A stretch of DNA of 64,000 nucleotides from Mycobacterium sp. ACS4054. GTDB lineage: Bacteria; Actinomycetota; Actinomycetes; Mycobacteriales; Mycobacteriaceae. Below, piece after piece: positions 33,732 to 43,927 of this stretch; the stretch's first letter is position 1; the number at the start of each line of letters is the position of its first letter. A program made the position numbers and the translations under genes. The stretch spans positions 242,195 to 306,194 of the forward strand of contig NZ_LZHV01000058.1 in NCBI RefSeq assembly GCF_001667275.1, given 5' to 3'. The notes under the pieces are model-generated. The model saw only the letters and a program-made list of their open reading frames with translations. It had not been told where the DNA came from and made no database searches.

Positions 33732-35477
33732 ATGTCCGGCAACTACCGGGTGGTCGACCACATCGTCGGGCACCTCGCCGCACTCGGGGTGGATCACGTC
33801 TTCGGTGTCGATGGCGCCAACATCGAGGACCTGTACGACGCGGCGCACTTCCGCCCCGAGGTCACCGCGGTGCTGGCCAAGCACGAGTTCTCGGCGGCCA
33901 CCATGGCCGACGGCTACAGCCGCAGCGGCGCCGGGCTCGGCGTGGTGGCGGCGACCTCGGGTGGCGGAGCGCTGAACCTGATCGCCGGGCTGGGGGAGTC
34001 GTTCGCCAGCCGGGTCCCGGTGCTGGCCCTGGTCGGCCAGCCCGCCACCACGATGGACGGTCGGGGCAGCTTCCAGGACACCAGCGGCCGCAACGGTTCG
34101 CTGGACGCCCGCGCGTTGTTCTCGGCGGTGTCGGTGTCGTGCGAGCGGGTGCTCGCGCCGGCCGACATCGTGTCCGCGTTACCCCGGGCCGTCGCCGCCG
34201 CGCGCACGGGCGGCCCGGCGGTGTTGTTGCTGCCCAAGGACATTCAGCAGGCGGGCATCGCCGCCGACGGCCCCGACGGGCACGCGGGGAACTTCGGCGC
34301 GCCGATCGGCAACCCGCATCCCATCGCGCAGGAACTGCGCCGCGCGACCGGTCAGGTGACGATCATCGCCGGCGAGCAGGTGGCCCGCGACGACGCGCGG
34401 GCCGAGCTCGAGCAGCTGCGCGCGGTGCTGCGCGCGCGGGTGGCCACCGTGCCCGACGCCAAGGACGTCGCCGGCACGCCGGGCTTCGGGTCGTCGTCGG
34501 CGCTCGGCGTGACCGGCGTGATGGGCCACCCGAGCGTGGCCGAAGCGGTGGCCGCCAGCTCCGTGTGCCTGATCGTCGGCACCCGGCTCGCGGTCACCGC
34601 GCGCGGCGGCCTGGACGACGCGCTGGCGGCGGTGCGGACGCTGTCGATCGGGTCGGCGCGGCCTTACCCGAGCTGTCTCCACGTGCACACCGACGACCTG
34701 CGCGGCTCGCTGCGCCTGCTGACCCAGGCCCTGCGCGGGCACGGCCGCCCGAACGGCCTGCGCGTGCCGGATGTGGTGCGCCGCACCGAGCTGACGCCCC
34801 CGGCCTGCCCCGGGCCGGGCGTGCGGTACCGCGACGCCATGGGGGTCCTGGACCGCGCCCTGCCAGACGGCGCCGACATCGTGGTCGATGCCGGCAACAC
34901 CGGCGCGGCCGCCATCCACTACCTGCCCGCGCGGCGCGGTGGCCGGTTCGTGGCCGCGCTCGGCATGGGCGGCATGGGCTACAGCTTCGGGGCGGGCATC
35001 GGGATGGCGTTCGGGCGGGCCAGCGGCGGCCGGCCCGGCGGGCGCACCGTCGTGATCGCCGGGGACGGCGCGTTCTTCATGCACGGCCTCGAGGTGCACA
35101 CCGCAGTGCAATACCGCCTCCCGGTGACGTTCGTCTTGTTCAACAACAACGCCCACGCCATGTGCGTGACCCGCGAGCAGCTGTTCTACCAGGACCGGTA
35201 CAGCTACAACCGGTTCCGGCCGAGCACGCTGGGCTCGGGCCTGGCGGCCATGTTCCCGGGGCTGACATCGGTCGACGTCAGCGAATCCGCCCAATTCGCC
35301 GCGGCGCTTCGGGTGGCGCTGGACGTCGAGGGCCCGGCGGTGGTCAGCGTCGAGTGCGCAGCCGACGAAATCCCGCCGTTCGCTCCATTTCTCGCCGCGC
35401 TGCCGAGCAACGCGGCTCTCGCAGAACAGCTTTCGACCGCAAAGGAGAACCGGGACGATGTCGTTGCCAGCGCTTGA
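33732..35477 (+). CDS. Thiamine-diphosphate-dependent enzyme (acetolactate synthase-like)
   Basis: 581 residues with three ThDP-enzyme domains. The catalytic Glu is E52 (AKHEFSAATMADGYS) and the ThDP/Mg motif runs from GDGAFFMHG to LFNNN, about 28 residues apart. It probably decarboxylates a 2-oxo acid and may transfer the product to an acceptor. It is not the ilvB of branched-chain synthesis, as no ilvN follows. It overlaps the next gene by 20 bases and heads a four-gene biosynthetic operon under a SigL-type promoter. Confidence 0.83.
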   Translation: MSGNYRVVDHIVGHLAALGVDHVFGVDGANIEDLYDAAHFRPEVTAVLAKHEFSAATMADGYSRSGAGLGVVAATSGGGALNLIAGLGESFASRVPVLALVGQPATTMDGRGSFQDTSGRNGSLDARALFSAVSVSCERVLAPADIVSALPRAVAAARTGGPAVLLLPKDIQQAGIAADGPDGHAGNFGAPIGNPHPIAQELRRATGQVTIIAGEQVARDDARAELEQLRAVLRARVATVPDAKDVAGTPGFGSSSALGVTGVMGHPSVAEAVAASSVCLIVGTRLAVTARGGLDDALAAVRTLSIGSARPYPSCLHVHTDDLRGSLRLLTQALRGHGRPNGLRVPDVVRRTELTPPACPGPGVRYRDAMGVLDRALPDGADIVVDAGNTGAAAIHYLPARRGGRFVAALGMGGMGYSFGAGIGMAFGRASGGRPGGRTVVIAGDGAFFMHGLEVHTAVQYRLPVTFVLFNNNAHAMCVTREQLFYQDRYSYNRFRPSTLGSGLAAMFPGLTSVDVSESAQFAAALRVALDVEGPAVVSVECAADEIPPFAPFLAALPSNAALAEQLSTAKENRDDVVASA

Positions 35478-36105
35478 GGATATCCCCATCCCCCTCGACG
35501 GGGTGGTCCGCATCGAAACCAGTCCACGGGAGAAGGCGACCCCGATCATCATGGAGATGATGCGGTCGGTGTACCCGCACGACCAGGTCTTCGGCCAGTA
35601 CTGCACGGTCAACGATTACGTCGATTGTCCGCCCGACGAGCTGTACGAGTACATGGCCGACACCCGCAGCCTGGAGGAGTGGACCTACAGCCTGCGCGGT
35701 TTCACCCCCACCGACGAGCCGGGCCTGTGGCTGGCCCACGACCGGCTCGGTTCGGAGACCGAGATCTACACGCGCACCGTCGCCAATCCCGAGGCGCGGA
35801 CCGTCGATTACCACTGCGCGTGGGACCAGGGCAAGCACCTGTGGATGATCTACCTGATGCGCGTCGTCGACGCGCAGGTCGTGCTGGACAAGCCGGGATC
35901 GGTTGTGCTGTGGACCAATTGCCATCACCCGTTCTACGACCACAACCCCTATCCGGAGACCGCACCGGCGCAGCGCCCGGTGTGGGTGGGTGACTTCTGG
36001 GACATGTTCGGCGCCGGGCACGCGCTGGAGCTGCAGAACCTGAAGGCGATCGCCGAATACCGGCACCGCAACGGCCTGCCGGTGACGCCGAAATGGATGG
36101 GGTGA
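35458..36105 (+). CDS. SRPBCC-family (polyketide cyclase-like) protein
   Basis: 215 residues. YCTVNDYVDCPPDELYEYMA and the LEEWTYSLRGF segment fit the helix-grip (SRPBCC) fold, which binds hydrophobic ligands; members act as cyclases, aromatases or lipid carriers. The first 45 residues precede the fold. The gene overlaps the ThDP enzyme by 20 bases, which implies strict co-expression and a role in the same pathway. The identification is by fold pattern only. Confidence 0.65.
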   Translation: MSLPALEDIPIPLDGVVRIETSPREKATPIIMEMMRSVYPHDQVFGQYCTVNDYVDCPPDELYEYMADTRSLEEWTYSLRGFTPTDEPGLWLAHDRLGSETEIYTRTVANPEARTVDYHCAWDQGKHLWMIYLMRVVDAQVVLDKPGSVVLWTNCHHPFYDHNPYPETAPAQRPVWVGDFWDMFGAGHALELQNLKAIAEYRHRNGLPVTPKWMG

Positions 36106-36110
36106 CAAAC

Positions 36111-37120
36111 ATGAGCGTCAGCCTGATCGACGTTTCCACGTATCTGCCCGGCGAACCGATCGGAGCCGACTACTACGCGCAGTTCGCCGAATCCGACGAC
36201 CTGCGCGACAGCGTCATGTTCCGCGCCCCGAAGTTCCGGCACCACGTCGCGCCCGACGAGAGCTCCATCGACATGATCGAACGCGCGGCGCAGGGCCTGA
36301 TCGAGCGGCACGGCCACGACGTGGTCGAGGGCGCCGACGTGCTGATCACCCACACCCAGGTGCCGGACATGGCCTTCTACGGCCAGGGCGGCGGCATCGC
36401 ACACCGGTTGGGCATGCGGCCGTCCTGGGTGCTGGACCTCAACAACGGCGGCTGCGCGGCATTCGTGTTGGCGCTCAACGTGGCTCGCAAGCTGCTGGAG
36501 TCCGGCAGCGGACACACCGCGCTGATCGCCATCGCGCAGAACGCGGCGGGCCAGTTCTTCGATCAGCCGACCATCCGGCGCAAGGCGCAGTCCGCGGTGC
36601 CCGGGGACGGCGCGGCGGTGGGGCTGGTGACCCTCGGCGATCAGTCGCCCATCCTCGACGTCGAGTGCCGCACCTACGGCGAGTACGCCGGTGAGATGAC
36701 GCTGTCGTACGACCCGCCCCGCAAGTGGTGGCAGGCCGGGTCCGGTGAGGGCAGCATCGGCTTCACCGAAAGCAAGATCACCAAGGTGTTGGCCCGCGGC
36801 AACCGGCAGGTCCCCGAGGTGGCGCTGGCGGTCTGCGACCGGATCGGCCTGCCCGCCAAGGACATCGATCTCCTGGTCACAAACCAGCCGAACCGAGTGT
36901 TCCTGCGCAACTGGCGCGAGGCGCTCGAGCTGCCCGAGTCGAGACACCGCGACACGTTCGACGAGTGTGGCAACCTGTTCGGCGCGGGGATCCCGATCAA
37001 CTTCGACCGCGCGATCACCGACGGTCAGGTCCAGGCCGGCGACGTCGTGATGATGGCCGCCTTCGCGCATGCCGGCGATTTCGCCGGTGCGGCGGCGGTG
37101 CGCTGGGGCGGGCGAGGCTG

Positions 37121-37121
<1 letters not shown>
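36111..37121 (+). CDS. KAS III-like (FabH-type) thiolase-fold protein
   Basis: 336 residues. The nucleophile is C115 in LDLNNGGCAAFVLAL and the late Asn is N288 in CGNLFGAGIP. The expected catalytic His (family PHQAN) is replaced: the sequence reads TNQPN, with N258 in the His position. Loss of that His argues against normal decarboxylative condensation and for acyl transfer or an altered condensation. Fourth-position partners (ThDP enzyme, SRPBCC, aminotransferase) suggest a specialised metabolite. The stop shares one base with the next start (TGATG). Confidence 0.8.
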
Positions 37122-38176
<1,055 letters not shown>

Positions 38177-38182
38177 AGGGGC

Positions 38183-38683
38183 GTGGCTGCCTCCAACAAG
38201 CGTGACCCGATCGACGCGGCACGCGCCAACTGGGAACGCTCCGGTTGGGCCGACGTGGCGCAGGGCATGGTCGCGGTGACGTCGGTGATGCGCGCCCACC
38301 AGATCCTGCTGGCCCGCGTCGAGACGGCGTTGCGCCCCTACGACTTGAGCTTCTCCCGCTATGAGCTGCTGCGGCTGCTGGCGTTCAGCCGGACCGGCGC
38401 GCTGCCGATCACCAAGGCCTCCGACCGCTTGCAGGTGCACGTCACCAGCGTGACCCACGCGATCCGCCGGCTGGAGGCCGACGGGCTGGTGAAGCGGGTG
38501 CCGCACCCCACCGACGGGCGCACCACGCTGGTGCAGATCACCGATCTCGGTCGCTCGACGGTGGAGGACGCCACGGTGACGCTCAACGAGCAGGTGTTCG
38601 CCGACATCGGGATGTCGGAAAGCGAAGCGCGAGCACTGGTTTCGTCGATCGAGACGCTGCGCCGCGACGCGGGCGACTTCTGA
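38183..38683 (+). CDS. MarR-family transcriptional regulator
   Basis: 166 residues. A winged helix: FSRYELLRLLAFSRTGALPI, recognition helix RLQVHVTSVTHAIRRLEADG and wing KRVPHPTDGRTTLVQITDLG. Positionally equals Rv0737, which in M. tuberculosis directly follows rslA; here a 10-kb block (28071-38176) lies between. GTG 38183 has AAGGGG just upstream. It may be in the ThDP operon and may sense its product. Confidence 0.88.
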   Translation: MAASNKRDPIDAARANWERSGWADVAQGMVAVTSVMRAHQILLARVETALRPYDLSFSRYELLRLLAFSRTGALPITKASDRLQVHVTSVTHAIRRLEADGLVKRVPHPTDGRTTLVQITDLGRSTVEDATVTLNEQVFADIGMSESEARALVSSIETLRRDAGDF

Positions 38684-38710
38684 GGCTCACGCTCTGGTCT
38701 CTTCGCCGAA

Positions 38711-38758
38711 CGTGAACTGACGGCGGCTTTTCGTGCGATTTTCCGCCGTGAGTTCACG
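38711..38758. repeat. Long inverted repeat between convergent genes (terminator or dispersed element)
   Basis: Arms of 16 bp (CGTGAACTGACGGCGG, 38711-38726, and CCGCCGTGAGTTCACG, 38743-38758) pair with one mismatch around a 16-base T-rich loop. It lies between the marR stop and the mmsB stop, so it may terminate both transcripts. Its regularity also fits a dispersed intergenic element. Confidence 0.65.
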
Positions 38759-38774
38759 CTCGGCGCGCTGAGGC

Positions 38775-39659
38775 TCAGCCTTCGCGCAGCATCTCGATGA
38801 CCGCGCTGAAATCCTTGTCGGCGTGGTCCGCCGCGAACTCGGCGTAGATCTCGGCGGCGTGGCGGCCCAGCGGCGCCGAGGAGCCCGTCGAGGTCACCGC
38901 GTCCATCGCAAGGCCCAGGTCCTTGTTCATCAGCGCGGTCGCGAAACCCGGCTTGAAGTCGTTGTTGGCCGGCGAGGTCGGCACCGGGCCGGGCACCGGG
39001 CAGTTGGTGTGCACGGCCCAGCAGTTGCCGGTCGCGCCGGTGATGACGTCGAACAATGACTGCGCGGACAGCCCGAGCTTCTCGGCCAGGACGAACGCCT
39101 CGCCGATGGCGATCTGCTGCACCGCCAGCACCATGTTGTTGCACACCTTGGCGGCCTGCCCGGCGCCGGCGGCGCCGCAGTGAATCACCTTGCCCGCCAT
39201 GGGTTCCAGCACCGGCCGGGCGCGCTCCAGGGCTTCGGCGTCGCCGCCCACCATGAACGCCAGCGTGCCGGCGACCGCGCCCTTCACCCCGCCGGAGACG
39301 GGCGCGTCCAGCTGCGCCATGCCGTGCCCGGTGGCCAGCGCGTGCACCTCGCGGGCGTCGTTGACCGAGATCGTCGAGCTGTCGATGAACAGCGCGCCCG
39401 GTCGCGCGGCGGGCAGCACCTCGGCGTAGCAGCGCTTGACGATGTCGCCGTTGGGCAGCATGGTGATCACCACGTCGGCGTCGGCCACCGCGGCGGCGGC
39501 GGTGTCGAATCCGGTGACACCGGCCTCGACCGCCGCGGACAACGCCGCCGGAACGGGATCGAACCCGCGCACCGCATGCTTGACCGCGACCAGGTTCGTC
39601 GCCATCGGGCCGCCCATGTGGCCCAGGCCCAGGAAGGCCACCGTCAGGTGCTCGGTCAT
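38775..39659 (-). CDS. mmsB: 3-hydroxyisobutyrate dehydrogenase
   Basis: 294 residues. NAD loop VAFLGLGHMGGPMATNL, substrate motif DAPVSGGVKGA and catalytic lysine in GAGQAAKVCNN. It oxidises 3-hydroxyisobutyrate to methylmalonate semialdehyde in valine breakdown. Last gene of the mmsA-fadE9-mmsB operon; 12 nt after fadE9. Confidence 0.93.
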   Translation of the reverse strand: MTEHLTVAFLGLGHMGGPMATNLVAVKHAVRGFDPVPAALSAAVEAGVTGFDTAAAAVADADVVITMLPNGDIVKRCYAEVLPAARPGALFIDSSTISVNDAREVHALATGHGMAQLDAPVSGGVKGAVAGTLAFMVGGDAEALERARPVLEPMAGKVIHCGAAGAGQAAKVCNNMVLAVQQIAIGEAFVLAEKLGLSAQSLFDVITGATGNCWAVHTNCPVPGPVPTSPANNDFKPGFATALMNKDLGLAMDAVTSTGSSAPLGRHAAEIYAEFAADHADKDFSAVIEMLREG

Positions 39660-39671
39660 CTGCCCGCCCTT

Positions 39672-40832
39672 CTACGCGCTCGCGCGCACTCGCGAGGCCT
39701 CGGCGCGGCCGATGACCACCCGCATGATCTCGTTGGTCCCTTCCAGAATGCGGTGCACCCGCAGATCGCGAACGATCTTCTCGAGACCGTACTCGCGCAG
39801 GTAGCCGTAGCCGCCGTGCAGCTGCAGGGCCTTGTCGGCCACCTCGAAGCAGGTGTCGGTGACGTAGCGCTTGGCCATCGCGCACAGCTCGACCTTGTCC
39901 GGGTCGTCGTTGTCCAGCGCATCCGCGGCCCGCCACAACATCATTCGCGACGTCTGTAGCCCGGTGGCCATGTCGGCCAGGGTGAACCGGACGGTGGGCT
40001 CGTCGAGCAGGGACTTGCCGAACGCCGCGCGTTCGCGCACGTAGGCGCCCGCCTTGTCGAAGGCGGATTGCGCGCCGCCCAGCGAGCAGGCCGCGATGTT
40101 GAGCCGGCCGCCGTTGAGGCCGTTCATCGCGATGCCGAAGCCCGCGCCCTCGCCGTCGGCGCCGCCCAGCATGGCCTCGGCCGGCACCCGCACCCCCTCG
40201 AGGATCACCTGCGCGGTGGGCTGGGCGTGCCAGCCCATCTTCTCCTCGAGCGCGCCGAAACTCAGTCCCTTGGCGCCCTTTTCGATCACGAAGGCGGAGA
40301 TGCCGCGCGGGCCGTCACCGCCCGTCCTGGCCATCACGACGTAGACGTCCGATGCGCCGGCGCCGGAGATGAACTGCTTGACGCCGTCGAGCACGTAGTC
40401 GCCGCCCTCCCGGACGGCGCGGGTGCTCAACGCACTGGCGTCCGACCCGGCGCCCGGCTCGGTGAGGCAGTAGCTGGCGATGGCGTCCATCGCGGCCAGC
40501 CGCGGCACCCAGGCCTTGCGCTGTTCGGCGGTGCCGAAGCTGTCGATCATCCACGCGCACATGTTGTGGATGGACAGGAAGGCGGCGGTGACCGGGTCGG
40601 CGATGGCCAGCTGCTCGAAGATGCGGACACCGTCGAGCCGGCGCAGCCCGCTGCCGCCCACGTCCTCGCGGCAGTAGATGGCGGCCATGCCGAGCTCGGC
40701 GGACTCGCGCAGCACGTCGGTCGGAAAGTGCTTGGTCGCATCCCAATCCAGCGCGTGCGGGGCGATCCGTTTGGCGGCGAACGCGGCCGCCGTCTCGGTG
40801 ATGACCCGCTCGTCGTCGTTCAAGGTGAACAT
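39672..40832 (-). CDS. fadE9: Acyl-CoA dehydrogenase (isobutyryl-CoA dehydrogenase type, FadE9)
   Basis: 386 residues: AYCLTEPGAGSDAS and GYGYLREYGLEKIVRDLRVHRILEGTNEI, the FAD and catalytic-Glu regions of acyl-CoA dehydrogenases. The operon with mmsA and mmsB points to isobutyryl-CoA from valine as substrate. Start 40832 (MFTLNDDERV) was chosen because it lies 5 nt after the mmsA stop; an upstream in-frame extension would overlap mmsA. Confidence 0.92.
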   Translation of the reverse strand: MFTLNDDERVITETAAAFAAKRIAPHALDWDATKHFPTDVLRESAELGMAAIYCREDVGGSGLRRLDGVRIFEQLAIADPVTAAFLSIHNMCAWMIDSFGTAEQRKAWVPRLAAMDAIASYCLTEPGAGSDASALSTRAVREGGDYVLDGVKQFISGAGASDVYVVMARTGGDGPRGISAFVIEKGAKGLSFGALEEKMGWHAQPTAQVILEGVRVPAEAMLGGADGEGAGFGIAMNGLNGGRLNIAACSLGGAQSAFDKAGAYVRERAAFGKSLLDEPTVRFTLADMATGLQTSRMMLWRAADALDNDDPDKVELCAMAKRYVTDTCFEVADKALQLHGGYGYLREYGLEKIVRDLRVHRILEGTNEIMRVVIGRAEASRVRASA

Positions 40833-40837
40833 GGCGC

Positions 40838-42358
40838 TCAATCCATTGTCGGGATCACGAATTCGGCGCCGTCCTTGATGCCGGACGGCCACCGCGACGT
40901 GACGGTCTTGACCTTGGTGTAGAACTGGATCGACGCCGGGCCGTGCTGGTTGAGGTCGCCGAAACCGGAGCGCTTCCAGCCACCGAAGGTGTGGTAGGCC
41001 ACCGGAACCGGGATCGGGACGTTCACGCCGACCATGCCCACCTGCACCCGGGACACGAAGTCGCGGGCGGCGTCGCCGTCACGGGTGAACACCGCGACGC
41101 CGTTGCCGTACTCATGCTCCGAGGGCAGCCGCAGTGCCTCTTCGTAGTCGTGCGCCCGAACGATGCACAGCACCGGGCCGAAGATCTCGTCGGTGTAGAT
41201 CGACATGTCGGGGGTGACGTGGTCGAAAAGTGTTGGGCCGATGAAGAATCCACCCTCGAGGCTGGCGTCGCCGTACGCGAGGTCGTCGCTGGCCCGCTCG
41301 CGGCCGTCGAGCACCAGCTCGGCGCCCGCGTCGACGCCCTGGCCGATGTAGTCGCGCACCCGCGCCAGCGCGGCCTCGGTGACCAGCGGGCCGTAGTCGG
41401 CCTTCGGGTCCAGGCTGTGGCCGACGCGCAGGTTGTTGATCCGGTCGATCAGCCTGGCGCGCAGCCGGTTCGCAGTCTGCTCGCCGACCGGCACCGCCAC
41501 GCTGATCGCCATGCAGCGTTCGCCGGCGCTGCCGTACCCCGCGCCGATCAGCGCGTCGACGGCCTGGTCGAGGTCGGCGTCGGGCATCACGACCATGTGA
41601 TTCTTGGCGCCGCCGAAGCACTGCGCCCGCTTGCCGGTGGCCGCGGCCGTCGAGTAGATGTACTGGGCGATGTCGGAGCTGCCGACGAAGCCCACCGCCT
41701 GGATGTCCGGGTGGTGCAGGATGGCGTCGACGGCCTCCTTGTCGCCGTGCACCACCTGGAACACGCCGGGCGGCAGGCCGGCCTCCAAGAACAGCTCGGC
41801 CAGCCGCACCGGGACCGACGGGTCGCGCTCGCTGGGCTTGAGCACGAACGCGTTGCCGCACGCCAGCGCCGGTCCCGCCTTCCACAGCGGGATCATGGCC
41901 GGGAAGTTGAACGGGGTGATGCCCGCGACCACCCCCAGCGGCTGGCGCAGCGAGTAGACGTCGATGCCGGGACCTGCGCCTTCGCTGTACTCGCCCTTGA
42001 GCAGGTGGGGGATGCCGATGGCGAATTCGATGACCTCGATCCCGCGCTGGACGTCGCCCCGGGCGTCGGCCAGCGTCTTGCCGTGCTCGAGTGACAGCAT
42101 TTCGGCGAGCTCATCCATGTGGTCGTTGACCAGCTCGACGAAGCGCATCATCACCCGGGCGCGACGCTGCGGATTCCATGCCGCCCAACCCTTTTGGGCC
42201 TCGACGGCCGAGGCCACCGCGGCGTCGACGTCGGCCTGGCCGGCCATCGGCACCTGCGCCTGCACCTCGCCGGTGCTGGGGTTGAAGACGTCGGCGGTGC
42301 GGCCGGACTGGCCGGGGGTGCGCTGCCCATCGATGAAGTGGGGGATCTGTGTGGTCAT
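40838..42358 (-). CDS. mmsA: Methylmalonate-semialdehyde dehydrogenase (CoA-acylating)
   Basis: 506 residues, starting TTQIPHFIDGQRTPG. Aldehyde-dehydrogenase motifs: FNFPAMIPLWK, FVGSSDIAQYI and the catalytic cysteine in SAGERCMA. It converts methylmalonate semialdehyde to propionyl-CoA. The start at 42358 is the family start; GAGGACACC precedes it. The upstream near-palindrome at 42394-42411 overlaps its TAGGAT -10 box. Confidence 0.93.
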   Translation of the reverse strand: MTTQIPHFIDGQRTPGQSGRTADVFNPSTGEVQAQVPMAGQADVDAAVASAVEAQKGWAAWNPQRRARVMMRFVELVNDHMDELAEMLSLEHGKTLADARGDVQRGIEVIEFAIGIPHLLKGEYSEGAGPGIDVYSLRQPLGVVAGITPFNFPAMIPLWKAGPALACGNAFVLKPSERDPSVPVRLAELFLEAGLPPGVFQVVHGDKEAVDAILHHPDIQAVGFVGSSDIAQYIYSTAAATGKRAQCFGGAKNHMVVMPDADLDQAVDALIGAGYGSAGERCMAISVAVPVGEQTANRLRARLIDRINNLRVGHSLDPKADYGPLVTEAALARVRDYIGQGVDAGAELVLDGRERASDDLAYGDASLEGGFFIGPTLFDHVTPDMSIYTDEIFGPVLCIVRAHDYEEALRLPSEHEYGNGVAVFTRDGDAARDFVSRVQVGMVGVNVPIPVPVAYHTFGGWKRSGFGDLNQHGPASIQFYTKVKTVTSRWPSGIKDGAEFVIPTMD

Positions 42359-42393
42359 GGTGTCCTCGGGTTCGTGCGCGCAGGAGAGGCGGA

Positions 42394-42411
42394 TACTTGG
42401 ATATCCTAGTA
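42394..42411. promoter_or_regulatory. Near-perfect 18-bp palindrome at the mmsA promoter
   Basis: TACTTGGATATCCTAGTA is symmetric except for one base pair. On the minus strand it contains TAGGAT, a good -10 box for mmsA with a leader of about 37 nt. Size and position fit a TetR-family operator that represses the valine operon. Confidence 0.6.
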
Positions 42412-42469
42412 ACTGCCGCCGGGCGTCGCAAGGACGGGTGGCCCGCGGGCGCGCGTAGCCTTCAGGCGT

Positions 42470-43882
42470 ATGCACACCATCGAGGCGGACTACCTGGTGG
42501 TCGGCGCGGGCGCGATGGGCATGGCGTTCGTCGACACGCTAGTGACCGAGACGGACGCCCGCGTGGTGCTGGTCGACCGCCACCACCAGCCCGGTGGCCA
42601 CTGGACCATGGCCTACCCCTTCGTCCGGCTGCACCAGCCCTCGGCGTTCTACGGCGTCAACTCGCTGCCGCTGGGCCGCGATTCGATCGACCAAATCGGC
42701 TGGAACCAAGGGCTTTACGAGCTGGCAACCGCCGGCGAGGTGTGCGCCTACTACGACCACGTGCTGCGCCAGCAGCTGCTGCCCAGCGGGCGGCTCAGCT
42801 ATTTCCCGATGAGCGAATACCTCGGCGCCGGCCGCTTCACCACGCTCGCCGGTGCCGAATACACGGTCGACGCGCGCCGCACCGTCGACGCCACCTACAT
42901 GCGGGTGACGGTCCCGGCCATGCGGCCGCCGCCGTATGAGGTGGCCGACGGCGTCACCTGCGTGCCGCCCAACGAGCTACCGAGGCTGGGCCCGCACCCG
43001 CGCTACGTGATCGTCGGGGCCGGCAAGACCGGCATCGACACCTGCCTGTGGCTGCTCGGCCAAGGCGTCGCGCCGGACCGGCTGACCTGGATCATGCCCC
43101 GCGACTCGTGGCTGCTGGACCGCGCGACGATGCAGCCCGGGGCGTTGTTCGCCGACGGCATCAAGAACAGCTTCACCGCGCAGTTGCGGGCCATCCGCGA
43201 CGCCACGTCGGTCGAGGACCTGTTCGCACGGCAAGAGGACGCGGGCCTGTTGCTGCGGATCGACAAGACGGTCCGCCCGACCATGTATCGCTGCGCCACC
43301 GTGACGCGCCTGGAGCTCGAGCAGCTGCAGCGCATTCGCGACGTGGTGCGCATGGGCCACCTGCTGCGCGTCGATGAGGACCGGATGGTGCTCGACGGCG
43401 GTGTCCTCACCCGCGACGGGCACGCGTTGTACATCGACTGCACCGCGGACGGGGCCGAAAAGCGGCCCGCCACACCAATTTTCGATGACGGACGGATCAC
43501 ACTGCAGAGCGTGCGCGGATGCCAACAGATCTTCAGCGCCGCGTTGATCGCCCACGTCGAGGCCGCCTACGCCGACGACGGGGTCAAGAACGAGCTGTGC
43601 GTGCCGTTGCCGCACCCCGACACCGACACCGACTGGCTGCGGCTGGCGCAGGCCGACTACGCCAACCAGCTGCGCTGGCTCGAAGACCCGGGGCTGACCG
43701 CCTGGATGTCCGGGGCGCGCCTGGACCTGTTCGGGCACCTGATCGGTCACCTGCTGCCCCCGGCGTCGGCGAAGCCGCGGGTGCGTGACCGCATCCTGGG
43801 CATCGCCAAGTCGGTGTTCGCGGCGACCGCCACCAAACTCGACGAACTGCTGAGTGAACAAACCTCACTCGCCGCACCGTGA
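42470..43882 (+). CDS. FAD/NAD(P)-binding oxidoreductase
   Basis: 470 residues. Two dinucleotide loops, VVGAGAMGMAF near residue 9 and VIVGAGKTGIDTC near 180, with GGHWTMAYPFVRLHQPS, resemble flavin-containing monooxygenases. Substrate unknown. TAGCCT (42456-42461) lies 8 nt before ATG 42470, so it is probably leaderless. Divergent from mmsA and followed by the ECF sigma gene after 45 nt. Confidence 0.78.
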   Translation: MHTIEADYLVVGAGAMGMAFVDTLVTETDARVVLVDRHHQPGGHWTMAYPFVRLHQPSAFYGVNSLPLGRDSIDQIGWNQGLYELATAGEVCAYYDHVLRQQLLPSGRLSYFPMSEYLGAGRFTTLAGAEYTVDARRTVDATYMRVTVPAMRPPPYEVADGVTCVPPNELPRLGPHPRYVIVGAGKTGIDTCLWLLGQGVAPDRLTWIMPRDSWLLDRATMQPGALFADGIKNSFTAQLRAIRDATSVEDLFARQEDAGLLLRIDKTVRPTMYRCATVTRLELEQLQRIRDVVRMGHLLRVDEDRMVLDGGVLTRDGHALYIDCTADGAEKRPATPIFDDGRITLQSVRGCQQIFSAALIAHVEAAYADDGVKNELCVPLPHPDTDTDWLRLAQADYANQLRWLEDPGLTAWMSGARLDLFGHLIGHLLPPASAKPRVRDRILGIAKSVFAATATKLDELLSEQTSLAAP

Positions 43883-43887
43883 TACCC

Positions 43888-43911
43888 GGTGTAACCCGGC
43901 TCGATATTCAT
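43888..43911 (+). promoter_or_regulatory. ECF-type promoter motif before the sigma gene, copy 1
   Basis: GGTGTAACCCG (43888-43898), 6 nt, TATTC (43905-43909). The same words with the same 17-base offset recur before the cupredoxin gene at 45177. The AAC core is usual in -35 boxes of ECF sigma factors; which later bases serve as -10 is uncertain. Confidence 0.55.
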
Positions 43912-43927
43912 CGGGTGGAGGAGGCAC

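Noticed and set aside
38713..38740. TGAACT as a fourth SigL promoter
   Set aside because: The bases after a 16-bp spacer are GCGATT, not CGT-like, and the site is an arm of a terminator-like hairpin between convergent genes.
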